DNA of 64,000 nt, taken from assembly GCA_052117325.1 (NCBI GenBank), contig JBQKJJ010000001.1; one strand, 5' to 3'. The stretch comes from CAG-964 sp902789345. Its GTDB lineage: Bacteria; Bacillota; Clostridia; Oscillospirales; Acutalibacteraceae. The first letter of the stretch is position 1; each line of letters opens with the position of its first letter. The notes under the pieces were generated by a model. It searched no databases and had not been told where the DNA came from. It worked only from the letters and a program-made list of their open reading frames with translations. The position numbers were made by a program, and so were the translations under genes. Shown one piece after another: positions 52,073 to 61,384 of this stretch.

Positions 52073-52663
52073 ATGATTGTTCATGATATAACCAAGGAGC
52101 TAACCTCAACACCGATTTATGAGGGGGATCCTATTACGGATTTTCAATGGGTTACAAGAATTGATTGCGGTGACGACTATAATTTGTCCAAAACAAAATT
52201 TTGTAATCACGCCGGAACTCATATTGATACGCCAAAGCACTTTTTCGATGACGGAAATACTATAACCGATTATCAGATGAATAGATTTTACGGTAACTGC
52301 ACTGTAGTAGAAGCAAAGCATCCTTTAACAGGCGAAGATATGGAAAAAATACTTCCTTTTTGTTGCAAAAAAATTCTTTTTAAAGGTGTAGGGGAAGGTA
52401 TTCTTACATTAAGCGCAGTGTTTGTTATGGGCGAGTATGATGTTGAAATGGTCGGCACTGAAAACGCTTCAATCGCCTATGAAAGTGAAGAATATGCTGT
52501 ACACCGTGAGTTGGCTTTAAAAGATATTTTAATAATTGAAAATCTTGACCTGTCGCAAATAGATACAGGTAGCTACATATTGGCGGCATTACCGCTTAAA
52601 ATAGAGGGCGCCGAGGCCGCACCGACCAGGGCAATTTTACTTGAGCAGGAATTTGGGCTGTAG
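52073..52663 (+). CDS. Cyclase-family metal-dependent hydrolase (KynB-like)
   Basis: 196 residues of the cyclase/kynurenine formamidase-like family. The metal motif HAGTHIDTPKHFF is intact and the C-terminal IEGAEAAPTRAILLE is typical. These enzymes hydrolyse amides or lactones; the substrate is not determinable here. ATG with GGGGG 7 bases upstream. It is probably cotranscribed with the lipoprotein gene 60 bases on. Confidence 0.88.
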   Translation: MIVHDITKELTSTPIYEGDPITDFQWVTRIDCGDDYNLSKTKFCNHAGTHIDTPKHFFDDGNTITDYQMNRFYGNCTVVEAKHPLTGEDMEKILPFCCKKILFKGVGEGILTLSAVFVMGEYDVEMVGTENASIAYESEEYAVHRELALKDILIIENLDLSQIDTGSYILAALPLKIEGAEAAPTRAILLEQEFGL

Positions 52664-52726
52664 CCTACCGCTAATTGACTATAGCGCCTTAAGATACCGT
52701 TTGCAATGGAGATGTTGAATTTGAAG

Positions 52727-54583
52727 ATGATTAAAGTTACAGTAAAGCTGATGCTTACAGCGTTGCTTACTATAGCAGCGGCTGTTGTGTTAAGCGGCTG
52801 CGGAGAAATAAATACTCAGGTAGAAAATCTGATGAAAATTACAAACGACTTTGTAGGTGAGCGTGTAGTAACCTTAAAGCTGGATGGGGATATGGCTGTA
52901 AATCAAGATAAGTCAGACCAGCTGAAAACAGTTATTAAAGAGGGCTGCCCGGATAACTTAAGTTATCGTACAGAGGTTGTTGACGGAAATTATAACTGCG
53001 TGTTTGTGCTTTCATTTACTTCGTTGGAGGAATACAAAACCAAGGTTGCCGGAATTATAGGCAGACAGATTTCTGTTGCATACGGCTATACCGATACGGT
53101 GCTGGCAAAGGGCACATATTACCAAGAGGATTATGACGGTATGGACCTTGTAAAATGGCTTACCGATGACCTTTACCAAAAAGGCTATAAGGATATTAAC
53201 CTTGATGTACAGTCAACATCAAATGTAGTTAAGTATAATAATGAAGTGTTAAGCAGTAAAACCTCTGTAATGAATACCTCTACAATAAAGGGTGAGCCTG
53301 TTCACAGTGTTGCGGTAAGCACAGTGAATCATAAAAACAGCGTTTACGACAGAAGTATGGTTTTATCTGTTCCAAAGTCAACCTATGATAAGCTGGGTGA
53401 GTCCTTAAAAACCTTAATGACCTCACGCACAAATTCTGACGGAAAAGGCAGTTGGTCAGAAAATAACGGCTATATGGACTATACTGTAGATTATAAAAAC
53501 ATAGATATTGAGAGGCTGCAGCAATATACACAGCTGTTTTTGGACTGCCGTAACGAAAATATATATTATGGTGACCAAAACCAGAGCAGTACGCCTTTAG
53601 CGGAGCAGCTTGTATTTGAAGAAAGAATAAATTTATTGGGTTTTGTTTCCGACACAAAGGAAAATGTAATTATGAGCTATAACTACACTTTGCCCGAGGA
53701 AACTACCCACGGTGAGGGAGTAGGATTAAAAAACGGTGAATGGCAAACCTGCGGTGAATGGGCTAACAGTACCTACAAAATAAATAACACCAACGGTAAT
53801 TTTGATATACGAATACCTGACGGTATGCAGTACAGTGTTAAAAGCATAAATGTGGCGCTTACATCCATAGGCAACAATGCCTTTAAAAGAGTGGTTGACT
53901 TTGTGTACGACAGAAACACAGGCGAAAAGGGACTTGACTATGCTTATGGCTTTTTGGCAGATAAGGGCTTTACTGTGTCAAAGGAATCAATATCAGAGGG
54001 AATTGTGTGCAGAGTAACTCAGCAGGGTACAGCGGCGGATATAAGTAACGCTGTAGGTGATCTGTTTGGAAGCGGCAATACCTTTGAAAGTACACGCCAT
54101 ACAAACGATATGTCGGTTGTAACCGACCTGAATGTTCGTGATACTATAAATATCAGCCACATGCTTACAGGTGCTAACAGTAATATAGATATGCACTACA
54201 CCGTAAAAAGCGAATGCGGAGAAAGCATAAGAAAAGTTACAGTGGATAATAAAAGTAACAGCCAAGGGGCTGAAACTAAGTTAAACAGCGACCAAAGCTA
54301 CACTTCAACCGTAAACGGAGGCAATTTTATTTTCAGCTACAGTGCTACCGAGGCTAACCCTCCGGGGGTTGCGGCATATTGCGTAATTTGCGGTGTTGTA
54401 ATTGCACTGGCCCTGTTAATAATCACCCTGCTGTTTAGGCACAGCCAAAAGCTGAAATACAAAGAGGCAATGAAACAGCTGGCGGCTGTTAAAAACACAA
54501 ACGAAAAGAATCAAGAAGATATAGACAACAGTGAAGTTATTGATGATAATGACAGTATAGATGATGATTTTTTTAATTTATAA
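52727..54583 (+). CDS. Large lipoprotein with C-terminal membrane helix, unknown function
   Basis: 618 residues. The lipoprotein signal ends in the lipobox VLSGC. A long extracellular beta-rich region of about 530 residues follows. One helix near the end (VAAYCVICGVVIALALLIIT) and an acidic tail (EDIDNSEVIDDNDSIDDDFF) would lie in the cytosol. The protein would thus be held at both ends. Start choices are TTG 52721 or ATG 52727, the GGAG at 52708 being 9 and 15 bases away. I do not recognise the family. Confidence 0.7.
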   Translation: MIKVTVKLMLTALLTIAAAVVLSGCGEINTQVENLMKITNDFVGERVVTLKLDGDMAVNQDKSDQLKTVIKEGCPDNLSYRTEVVDGNYNCVFVLSFTSLEEYKTKVAGIIGRQISVAYGYTDTVLAKGTYYQEDYDGMDLVKWLTDDLYQKGYKDINLDVQSTSNVVKYNNEVLSSKTSVMNTSTIKGEPVHSVAVSTVNHKNSVYDRSMVLSVPKSTYDKLGESLKTLMTSRTNSDGKGSWSENNGYMDYTVDYKNIDIERLQQYTQLFLDCRNENIYYGDQNQSSTPLAEQLVFEERINLLGFVSDTKENVIMSYNYTLPEETTHGEGVGLKNGEWQTCGEWANSTYKINNTNGNFDIRIPDGMQYSVKSINVALTSIGNNAFKRVVDFVYDRNTGEKGLDYAYGFLADKGFTVSKESISEGIVCRVTQQGTAADISNAVGDLFGSGNTFESTRHTNDMSVVTDLNVRDTINISHMLTGANSNIDMHYTVKSECGESIRKVTVDNKSNSQGAETKLNSDQSYTSTVNGGNFIFSYSATEANPPGVAAYCVICGVVIALALLIITLLFRHSQKLKYKEAMKQLAAVKNTNEKNQEDIDNSEVIDDNDSIDDDFFNL

Positions 54584-54606
54584 ATAAGGACAGGAGAAAT
54601 GAAAAG

Positions 54607-55254
54607 ATGTACAAATATGCAGTGTTTGATTTAGACGGAACATTGGCAAATACATTGGAGGATTTAGCCAACGCAGTTAATTATGCACTTGAGAAAAACG
54701 GTTACAGAACATACCCTGTTGAGGCATATAAACAAATGGTAGGCTCAGGAATTGTAAATTTAGTGAAAAAGGCCTCCGGCAGTGAAGATGAGAATGTAAT
54801 AAAAACGCTAAAGGCGGATTTTGACTATTATTACAGCAAGCATACAGTAGATAAAACCTGCCAATACAGCGGCGGCGTTGAGATGTTGAAAAGACTGCAA
54901 AAACATGGGGTAACCCTTGCAGTGCTTTCTAACAAGCCTGATGCGTTTGTTGAAAGTATACTGGGTAAGCTGTTTCCGGACATTACCTTTGCAAAAGCAT
55001 GGGGAAAAAAAGAGGGCTTTGACATAAAGCCAAACCCGGCGTCACTAAATGCTATGCTTAAAGAGTTGAATGCTGACAAATCACAGGTTGTTTATGTAGG
55101 TGACAGTAATGTTGATGTATTTACTGCGCAAAACGGACAGGTTGGATTTATAGGCTGTGCGTGGGGCTTTAGGGGTGAACAGGAGCTTTTGGAAGCAGGA
55201 GCGGTAAATGTAGCCCACACTTGCAGTCAGCTGGCAGATATGATTTTGGCATAA
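54607..55254 (+). CDS. HAD-family phosphatase (phosphoglycolate phosphatase-like)
   Basis: 215 residues. The HAD motifs are all present: I VFDLDGTLANTLED; II VLSNKP; III lysine in FDIKPNP; IV YVGDSNVDVFTA. The alpha-helical cap between I and II is of the Gph/PGP subtype. The substrate may be phosphoglycolate or another small phosphate. ACAGGAGAAATG precedes the start. Confidence 0.9.
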   Translation: MYKYAVFDLDGTLANTLEDLANAVNYALEKNGYRTYPVEAYKQMVGSGIVNLVKKASGSEDENVIKTLKADFDYYYSKHTVDKTCQYSGGVEMLKRLQKHGVTLAVLSNKPDAFVESILGKLFPDITFAKAWGKKEGFDIKPNPASLNAMLKELNADKSQVVYVGDSNVDVFTAQNGQVGFIGCAWGFRGEQELLEAGAVNVAHTCSQLADMILA

Positions 55255-55339
55255 TACTTAAATAGTAAGTAAATAAAATCTCGGCATATCCCTTAATAGG
55301 ATTATGGTCTGCAACATTTTTACGGCAGGAGAAATTCAG

Positions 55340-55978
55340 TTGAATAAAATTAATTATCAAAAAATACTTGATGAAGAAATTGAAAAAATTAAAAAAGCTG
55401 GTGCTACGCCAACGCTTCTGCTGCACAGCTGTTGCGCTCCCTGCAGCAGCTATGTAATAGAATACCTGTCGGATTATTTTAATATAACCGTGTTTTATTA
55501 TAACCCAAATATCTCTTTGGAAAAGGAATATCGCTATAGGGCGTCTGAGCAAAAAAGACTTATTGAAAGTATGCCTGTTAAAAATAAGGTTAGCTTTCTG
55601 GAGGGGGAGTATAAGCCTGCTGATTTTTTTGCAGTCTGTAAGGGGCTGGAGGCTTGTCCCGAGGGAGGCGAACGGTGCGAAAAATGCTTTAGACTAAGGT
55701 TGGAGGAAACCGCCAAGCAAGCTAAAGCGGGGGGCTTTGACTATTTTTCAACTACACTTACAATAAGTCCTCTAAAAAATGCACAACTTATTAATAAAAT
55801 CGGGGAGGATATTTCCCTTGAAAATGGTGTAAAATTTTTATTCAGTGACTTTAAAAAGAAAAACGGATATAAACGCTCAATAATATTGTCAAAGGAGTAT
55901 AGCCTTTACCGTCAAAATTATTGCGGCTGCATATATTCTAAAAGAGAGAGCGAGCTAAAAAACAGCAGTGTGCAGTGA
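55340..55978 (+). CDS. queH: Epoxyqueuosine reductase QueH
   Basis: 212 residues of the QueH (DUF208) family, which carries out the last step of queuosine synthesis in tRNA. Cysteines for the Fe-S and metal sites are visible: LLHSCCAPCSSYVIEYLS, GGERCEKCFRLR and YCGCIYS. YYNPNISLEKEYRYR is also typical. Start TTG at 55340 is chosen for CAGGAG about 9 bases upstream; the ATG at 55304 lacks a site. A terminator overlaps the stop. Confidence 0.93.
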   Translation: MNKINYQKILDEEIEKIKKAGATPTLLLHSCCAPCSSYVIEYLSDYFNITVFYYNPNISLEKEYRYRASEQKRLIESMPVKNKVSFLEGEYKPADFFAVCKGLEACPEGGERCEKCFRLRLEETAKQAKAGGFDYFSTTLTISPLKNAQLINKIGEDISLENGVKFLFSDFKKKNGYKRSIILSKEYSLYRQNYCGCIYSKRESELKNSSVQ

Positions 55979-56001
55979 GCAACGCATACTGCTGTTTTTG
56001 T
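55961..56001 (+). terminator. Terminator of queH
   Basis: AACAGCAGT pairs with ACTGCTGTT and is followed by TTTG. The stem begins inside the last codons. Confidence 0.85.
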
Positions 56002-56416
56002 ATAATTTAATAATAAAACTACACAATAATAAGAGAATATTTAAAATGCAACTATCTGTTGAAACAGCTTTGCTAATTGGGAAAATTAGGTTTATTAAAT
56101 GTATATACAATAATTTCAAGATAATTTGGTATAAAATGTATATAAAATTGTTTATATGGAATAAAAATAATTAAAGTTATTGCATAAATGCAGGTTTTTA
56201 TTGCTTTTGCTTATAAATTCATTAACGGATTTGTGTAAAATATAAAATTTAATAGCATTGTAAAAAAAGTTGCGAATTTGTATTGAAAACGAAAATGCGA
56301 AGTGGTAAAATGACAATCAAGAGGTGACAATGGTTAAAATAAATGTATATTTTTAACAAAGCACTTCAAAATGAGAATCGAGAAAATTTTTTAGAAGAGA
56401 AAAGGAGAAAGATTCG
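56002..56416. other. A+T-rich upstream region of the sugar ABC operon
   Basis: About 400 bases with no credible gene. TGAAAACGAAAATG (near 56284) only half-matches a CcpA cre site. No clear promoter was picked out. Confidence 0.4.
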
Positions 56417-57832
56417 ATGAACAAAATAACAAAATTTGCTGCCGTGTTTATGGCATTGTGCGTTAGCGCATCAGCTATGGCTTTGGCAGGATGTGAACAG
56501 GGTGGAAGCAGCGGTACAGACGATACATCTAAGCTGAACAGCTCATCAAAGGTTGATACATCAGGTGTAAAGGAAATCTATTACTTAAACTTTAAACCGG
56601 AAATTTCCGATAAGTACGAGGAGATTGCAAAGCAGTACGAGAAAGAAACAGGCATTAAGGTTAAGGTTTCTACAGCTGCTTCAGGTGAGTATGAAAAAAC
56701 ACTTTCAACTCAGATGGCTAACGCTGATACAGCACCTACTATCTTCCAGGTAAACGGCCCTGTAGGTTATGAAAACTGGAAAGACTATTGTGCAGACCTA
56801 AGCGGCACAGACTTTTATGCTAACCTTTCAGATAAGAGCCTTGCTATTAAGAGCGGCGACGGCGTTTACGGTGTACCATATGCTGTTGAGGGCTACGGTA
56901 TTATTTATAATAACGCTATTATGGATAAGTACTTTAAGTCAAGCAAGAAGTCAACCAGCTATAAGGATATGAGCGAAATCAACAACTTTAAGAAGCTAAA
57001 GGAAGTTGTTGAGGATATGACTAAGATTAAGGACGAGCTTGGCATTAAGGGTGTATTCGGTTCTACATCACTTAAGAAGGGCGACGACTGGAGATGGCAG
57101 ACTCACCTAATGGATTTGCCATTGTACTATGAGTTCAAGGACGGCGACAGCAGTACTATTACAAAGTGCTTGGACGCTAGTGAGCTTCAGTTTAAATATG
57201 CCGACAACTTTAAGGGTATCTTTGACCTATATACAGACAATTCCTGCACAGAAAAGAATCAGCTTGGTTCTAAGACTGTTGATGAATCAATGAGTGAGTT
57301 TGCACTTGGTAATGTAGCTATGGTTCAGAACGGTAACTGGGCTTGGGATCCTATTTCAAAGACAAAGGGTAATGTTGTTAAGGAAGACGACATTAAATAT
57401 CTACCTATCTATACAGGTGTTGACGGCGAAGAGAGCCAGGGCTTGTGCGTAGGTACAGAGAACTATCTTGCTATTAACAGCAAGGCCGATCCTGCAAAGC
57501 AGCAGGCTTCAATAGACTTCCTAGAGTGGCTGTTCTCATCAGATTACGGTAAGAAAGCTGTAGTAAACGATCTTGGATTTATTGCTCCGTTCACTACATT
57601 CTCTGAGAAAGAGCGTCCGGAAAACCCATTGGCAAAAGAAGTTCTTGCTTGGATGGAGAAAGACGGCGTATCATCAGTTGAGTGGACATTCCAGGGTATA
57701 CCAAGTGAGCATTGGAAAGAAGATTTCGGTGCAAGCCTACTTGAGTATGTTCAGGGACAGAAAGAATGGAACAAGGTTGTTGAAGACGCTAAGTCATCTT
57801 GGAAAAGTGAAGTTAGCCTAAAAGCTGAATAA
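56417..57832 (+). CDS. Extracellular sugar-binding lipoprotein of an ABC importer
   Basis: 471 residues, family 1 solute-binding protein (MalE-like). The signal ends in the lipobox ALAGC. A Ser/Gly/Thr linker and a two-lobe binding protein follow (IYYLNFKPEISDKYEEIAKQ, GVYGVPYAVEGYGIIYN, FALGNVAMVQNGNWAWD). It delivers an oligosaccharide or polyol to the two permeases downstream. Aromatic residues such as NGNWAW fit sugar stacking. Start ATG with AAAGGAGAAAG upstream. Confidence 0.92.
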   Translation: MNKITKFAAVFMALCVSASAMALAGCEQGGSSGTDDTSKLNSSSKVDTSGVKEIYYLNFKPEISDKYEEIAKQYEKETGIKVKVSTAASGEYEKTLSTQMANADTAPTIFQVNGPVGYENWKDYCADLSGTDFYANLSDKSLAIKSGDGVYGVPYAVEGYGIIYNNAIMDKYFKSSKKSTSYKDMSEINNFKKLKEVVEDMTKIKDELGIKGVFGSTSLKKGDDWRWQTHLMDLPLYYEFKDGDSSTITKCLDASELQFKYADNFKGIFDLYTDNSCTEKNQLGSKTVDESMSEFALGNVAMVQNGNWAWDPISKTKGNVVKEDDIKYLPIYTGVDGEESQGLCVGTENYLAINSKADPAKQQASIDFLEWLFSSDYGKKAVVNDLGFIAPFTTFSEKERPENPLAKEVLAWMEKDGVSSVEWTFQGIPSEHWKEDFGASLLEYVQGQKEWNKVVEDAKSSWKSEVSLKAE

Positions 57833-57870
57833 TTTGCTGAAGGTAGAATGATTAAAGGATAATTGTATGG

Positions 57871-57900
57871 TTCTCCCGTACCCCCAAGGGTGCGGGAGAA
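57871..57900 (+). other. Intercistronic hairpin without T-run
   Basis: TTCTCCCGTACCC pairs with GGGTGCGGGAGAA around CCAA. It is not followed by T residues. Lying between the binding-protein and permease genes, it probably stabilises the upstream mRNA so that the binding protein is made in excess. Confidence 0.7.
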
Positions 57901-58005
57901 ATGTTTCTACAGACTGTTTTAAATTGTTTTAAAACCTAAACCGTTGGCTGTTAATTTGCCGGTCTGACCGTTTTGTTAAACAGTCGAAATTAAGGAGGAT
58001 TATTT

Positions 58006-58848
58006 ATGCAAAAATCCATAAAGCGCTGGTTTCCGGTATTTGTACTTCCAACCGTAATAGCGTTTATAATATCTTTTTTGGCCCCATTTGCTATGGGCAT
58101 TTACTTATCATTTACAAAATTTACAACAATGACAGATGCTAAATTTGTAGGCTTTAGTAACTACATAAAGGCATTTAACGATTCGGGCTTTGTTGATGCA
58201 CTGTGGTTTACGGTGAAGTTTACCATAGTTTCCGTTATAACTATAAATGTAATAGCATTTTTACTTGCTATGCTTTTAACTAAAGGTCTAAGGGGAACAA
58301 ATGGCTTTAGAACAATATTCTTTATGCCAAACCTAATTGGCGGTATTGTTTTAGGCTATATTTGGCTTATGATTATAAACGGCGTGTTGTCGTTTGCAGG
58401 CTTGTCAATAACATATGATGCCTCATATGGCTTCTGGGGTTTAGTAATACTAATGAACTGGCAGCTAATAGGCTATATGATGATTATCTATATTGCCGGT
58501 ATCCAAAATGTATCGCCGGACTTGCTGGAAGCAGCCGACATAGACGGTGCAACAAGCTTCCAAAAGCTTATTAAAATAACAATTCCTCAGGTAATGCCGT
58601 CAGTAACAATATGCACATTCCTGACATTAACAAATTCCTTTAAGCTGTTTGACCAGAACCTTGCACTTACAGCAGGCGCTCCGGGCAGACAAACACAGAT
58701 GCTTGCGTTGGATATTTACAACACCTTCTACGGCAGAGTAGGCTATCAGGGTGTAGGTCAGGCAAAAGCGGTTGTTTTCTTTATAATAGTTGCGGCTATA
58801 GCATTAACGCAGCTGTACCTGACAAAGCGTAAGGAGGTTGAAAGCTAA
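58006..58848 (+). CDS. Sugar ABC transporter permease, MalF type
   Basis: 280 residues, six membrane helices. The EAA loop is PDLLEAADIDGATSFQKLIK, which contacts the ATPase. It starts KSIKRWFPVFVLPTVIAFI. AAGGAGG lies 8 bases before the ATG. Its stop overlaps the next start (TAATG). Confidence 0.93.
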   Translation: MQKSIKRWFPVFVLPTVIAFIISFLAPFAMGIYLSFTKFTTMTDAKFVGFSNYIKAFNDSGFVDALWFTVKFTIVSVITINVIAFLLAMLLTKGLRGTNGFRTIFFMPNLIGGIVLGYIWLMIINGVLSFAGLSITYDASYGFWGLVILMNWQLIGYMMIIYIAGIQNVSPDLLEAADIDGATSFQKLIKITIPQVMPSVTICTFLTLTNSFKLFDQNLALTAGAPGRQTQMLALDIYNTFYGRVGYQGVGQAKAVVFFIIVAAIALTQLYLTKRKEVES

Positions 58849-59822
58849 TGGCAGACAATACTCAAAACATCAATATCCCTGTGCAAAAGCCGATAGTCGG
58901 TAAAAACCCGGCAGGTAACCATCAGCCCAGCGGTATAAAAAAGGCATCCGGCGGTAATCAAACCAAGGAGAAGAAGAAAGAGCCAAAAAGAAAAATGAAA
59001 GCAAAGGATGTACCTTTCATTATTATTCTTACGGTGTTGGCGGCAATGTTCATTGCACCTATACTATTGGTAATAATGAACTCCTTTAAGGCAAAGAATT
59101 ACTTGGGAACAGAGCCTTTTGCCTTTCCTAATGCCCAGTCTTTTGTAGGCTTTGACAATTATATCGAGGGTGCACAAAAAATTGGATTCTTCCCGGCGTT
59201 TTTAACCTCGGTATTTATAACAGTGTTTGCAGTACTTCTTATAGTTCTGTGTACATCTATGTGTGCTTGGTTTATTGTTCGTGTTAAAAAGTGGTACTCA
59301 AAGCTTTTGTACCTGCTTTGTGCATTTTCAATGATTGTACCTTTCCAAATGGTAATGTACCCAATGTCACAAATTGCCGCACAGCTTCACTTAAACAATA
59401 TGGTTGGTATCATATTTGTTTACCTAGGCTTTGGTGCCGGCTTGGCAGTATTTATGTTTGTTGGCTTTATTAAAAGCGTACCTCTTGAAATAGAAGAGGC
59501 GGCTATGATAGACGGCTGCGGTGCACTAAGAACATATTTCTTGGTAGTATTCCCTATACTAAAGCCTACAGCTATTACAGTAGCAATTCTTGACGCAATG
59601 TGGATATGGAACGACTACCTGCTTCCATATTTGCTGTTAAATGCAACAGACACAAAGACATTGCCAATGGCTATTCAGTATCTAAGAGGCGGATACGGCT
59701 CAATAGATATGGCAAATATGATGGCTATGATTGTGCTTTCTATTATTCCTATAGTAGTATTCTACTTGATATGTCAAAAGTACATTATCAAGGGAATTGT
59801 AGCCGGAGCAGTCAAGGGCTAA
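58848..59822 (+). CDS. Sugar ABC transporter permease, MalG type, with N-terminal extension
   Basis: 324 residues. Six helices begin at about residue 57 (FIIILTVLAAMFIAPILLVI). The EAA loop is PLEIEEAAMIDGCGALRTYF. The first 55 residues are an unusual polar extension rich in Asn, Gly and Lys (GGNQTKEKKKEPKRKMKAKD) and should be cytosolic. It completes a heterodimeric permease with the previous gene. No ATPase gene follows, so a shared MsmX/MsiK-type ATPase encoded elsewhere is expected. Confidence 0.92.
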   Translation: MADNTQNINIPVQKPIVGKNPAGNHQPSGIKKASGGNQTKEKKKEPKRKMKAKDVPFIIILTVLAAMFIAPILLVIMNSFKAKNYLGTEPFAFPNAQSFVGFDNYIEGAQKIGFFPAFLTSVFITVFAVLLIVLCTSMCAWFIVRVKKWYSKLLYLLCAFSMIVPFQMVMYPMSQIAAQLHLNNMVGIIFVYLGFGAGLAVFMFVGFIKSVPLEIEEAAMIDGCGALRTYFLVVFPILKPTAITVAILDAMWIWNDYLLPYLLLNATDTKTLPMAIQYLRGGYGSIDMANMMAMIVLSIIPIVVFYLICQKYIIKGIVAGAVKG

Positions 59823-59838
59823 TCCTAACAATAACAAC

Positions 59839-59875
59839 AAGGTCGGTGCTTTTAAGTGCACCGACCTTAATTTTT
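59839..59875 (+). terminator. Terminator of the sugar ABC operon
   Basis: AAGGTCGGTGC pairs with GCACCGACCTT and is followed by AATTTTTG. Confidence 0.9.
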
Positions 59876-59993
59876 GGCTCACTGTGTGTGAGTTAAGGGT
59901 AGTTGTTTTTTAAAGCTGCATAGCCAATTTTATTATTGAAAATTAGGTAAAATTTGAGCCGGAGAAGGGCTGTTTTAAGATAGTCTGTAGCTA

Positions 59994-60021
59994 TTGACTT
60001 TTTATTTAACGGTGTTATAAT
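59994..60021 (+). promoter_or_regulatory. Promoter of the rib operon
   Basis: TTGACT (59994-59999), 16 bases, TATAAT (60016-60021). Confidence 0.8.
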
Positions 60022-60044
60022 GAGTGTAGCAATATGATATATTT

Positions 60045-60150
60045 GTTTCGGGGCGGGGTGAAATTCCCCACCGGTGGTAAAGCCCACGAGCGTTAAGACG
60101 CTGATTTGGTGAAATTCCAAAGCCGACGGTATAGTCCGGATGAAAGAAAC
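60045..60150 (+). promoter_or_regulatory. FMN riboswitch (RFN element)
   Basis: Classic RFN landmarks in order: CGGGGCGGGGTGAAATTCCC, CACCGGTGGT, AAGCCCACGAGCG, GATTTGGTGAAATTCCAAA, GCCGACGGTATAGTCCGGAT, and GAAAGAAAC, which closes P1 with GTTTC. It should switch off the rib operon when FMN is high. Confidence 0.97.
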
Positions 60151-60208
60151 TTATTTTTATACAGCTTGCAGGCTTTTACCTTTGAGCTGTGTGTAAATTT
60201 GGAATTTT

Positions 60209-60244
60209 GCCGCAATGCCCCGGTGGGTGTTGCGGCTTTTTATT
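60209..60244 (+). terminator. Riboswitch-controlled terminator before ribD
   Basis: GCCGCAA pairs with TTGCGGC around CCCCGGTGGG-type bases and is followed by TTTTT. It lies between the FMN aptamer and ribD. Confidence 0.85.
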
Positions 60245-60257
60245 TGCAGGTGATGTT

Positions 60258-61364
60258 ATGAGTGAATTTACAAAGGAAGACTATGGCTATATGAGGCGTG
60301 CCTTGGACTTAGCCGCCAAAGCACGAGGATTCACCTCTCCTAATCCTATGGTGGGGGCTGTAATTGTAAAGGACGGAAGAATAATTGCAGAGGGTTATCA
60401 CCAAAAATGCGGTGAAGGTCACGCAGAGGTAAACGCTTTTAAAAATGCCACCGAAAGTGTGGAGGGTGCAACAATGTATGTTACCCTTGAGCCTTGCAGT
60501 CATACCGGAAAAACACCACCCTGTGCCGACAAAATTATTGAAAAGAAAATTGCAAGGGTTGTGGTGGGGGCTATGGACCCTAACCCTTTGGTCAGCGGCA
60601 GAGGTGTTGAAAAGCTGAAAAAAGCCGGTATTTCCGTTAGCTGCGGCTTGCTTTCGGACGAAAGCATTAAGCTTAATGAGATTTTTATGAAATATATAGT
60701 CAACAAAATTCCTTTTGTTGTATATAAGTCGGCAGCTGCCTTAGACGGTAAAATTGCCACCTGCAGAGGAGAAAGCCAATGGATAACGGGTGCAGAGGCA
60801 CGAGGCGAGGTGCATATGCTAAGGCATTATTTAAGCGGAATAATGGTAGGTATAAACACCGTACTTGCCGACAACCCTATGCTTAATTGCAGAGCAGAGG
60901 GCTGCATTTCCCCTGTAAGAATAGTTGTTGATTCTAACTTAAAAATCCCTGTAGAGTGCAGCTTGGTGCAAACAGCAGATAAATATAAGACAGTTGTAGC
61001 CACTCTGCAAAGCTCAACGGGAATAAAGGCGTCTATGCTTGAACAAATGGGCGTACAGGTTATAACCGTGGAAGAAAAGGACGGCAGAGTTGACCTAAAC
61101 GACCTTATGCAGAAGCTGGGTGCAATGGGCATTGACAGTATTTTGCTTGAGGGCGGTGGAACGCTGGCATTTAGTGCCTTTAGTCAAAAAATTGTGGATA
61201 AGGTTATTTATTATATAGCCCCTAAAATTTTTGGCGGTGCTTCGGCAAAAACCTCTGTGGAGGGGGCAGGCTTTGGAAAAATAGCCGACTGCGTAAGGCT
61301 GAAAAATGTTGAAGCCCGTTTTGTCGGTGAAGATGTTTGCATAACCGCATATGTTGATAAATAA
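60258..61364 (+). CDS. ribD: Bifunctional riboflavin deaminase/reductase RibD
   Basis: 368 residues. The N-terminal deaminase (about 1-145) has the zinc motif GHAEVNAF with TLEPCSHTGKTPPCADKI. The C-terminal reductase (about 150-368) begins FVVYKSAAALDGKIATCRGE and includes LLEGGGTLAFSAF. It converts the first pyrimidine intermediate to the ribitylamino form. ATG at 60258 follows AGGTGATG; longer starts run back into the terminator. Confidence 0.96.
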   Translation: MSEFTKEDYGYMRRALDLAAKARGFTSPNPMVGAVIVKDGRIIAEGYHQKCGEGHAEVNAFKNATESVEGATMYVTLEPCSHTGKTPPCADKIIEKKIARVVVGAMDPNPLVSGRGVEKLKKAGISVSCGLLSDESIKLNEIFMKYIVNKIPFVVYKSAAALDGKIATCRGESQWITGAEARGEVHMLRHYLSGIMVGINTVLADNPMLNCRAEGCISPVRIVVDSNLKIPVECSLVQTADKYKTVVATLQSSTGIKASMLEQMGVQVITVEEKDGRVDLNDLMQKLGAMGIDSILLEGGGTLAFSAFSQKIVDKVIYYIAPKIFGGASAKTSVEGAGFGKIADCVRLKNVEARFVGEDVCITAYVDK

Positions 61365-61384
61365 TTTTATGTGGAGGTAGCAGA

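Noticed and set aside
56280..56300. CcpA cre site before the sugar ABC operon
   Set aside because: Only one half of the consensus is matched.
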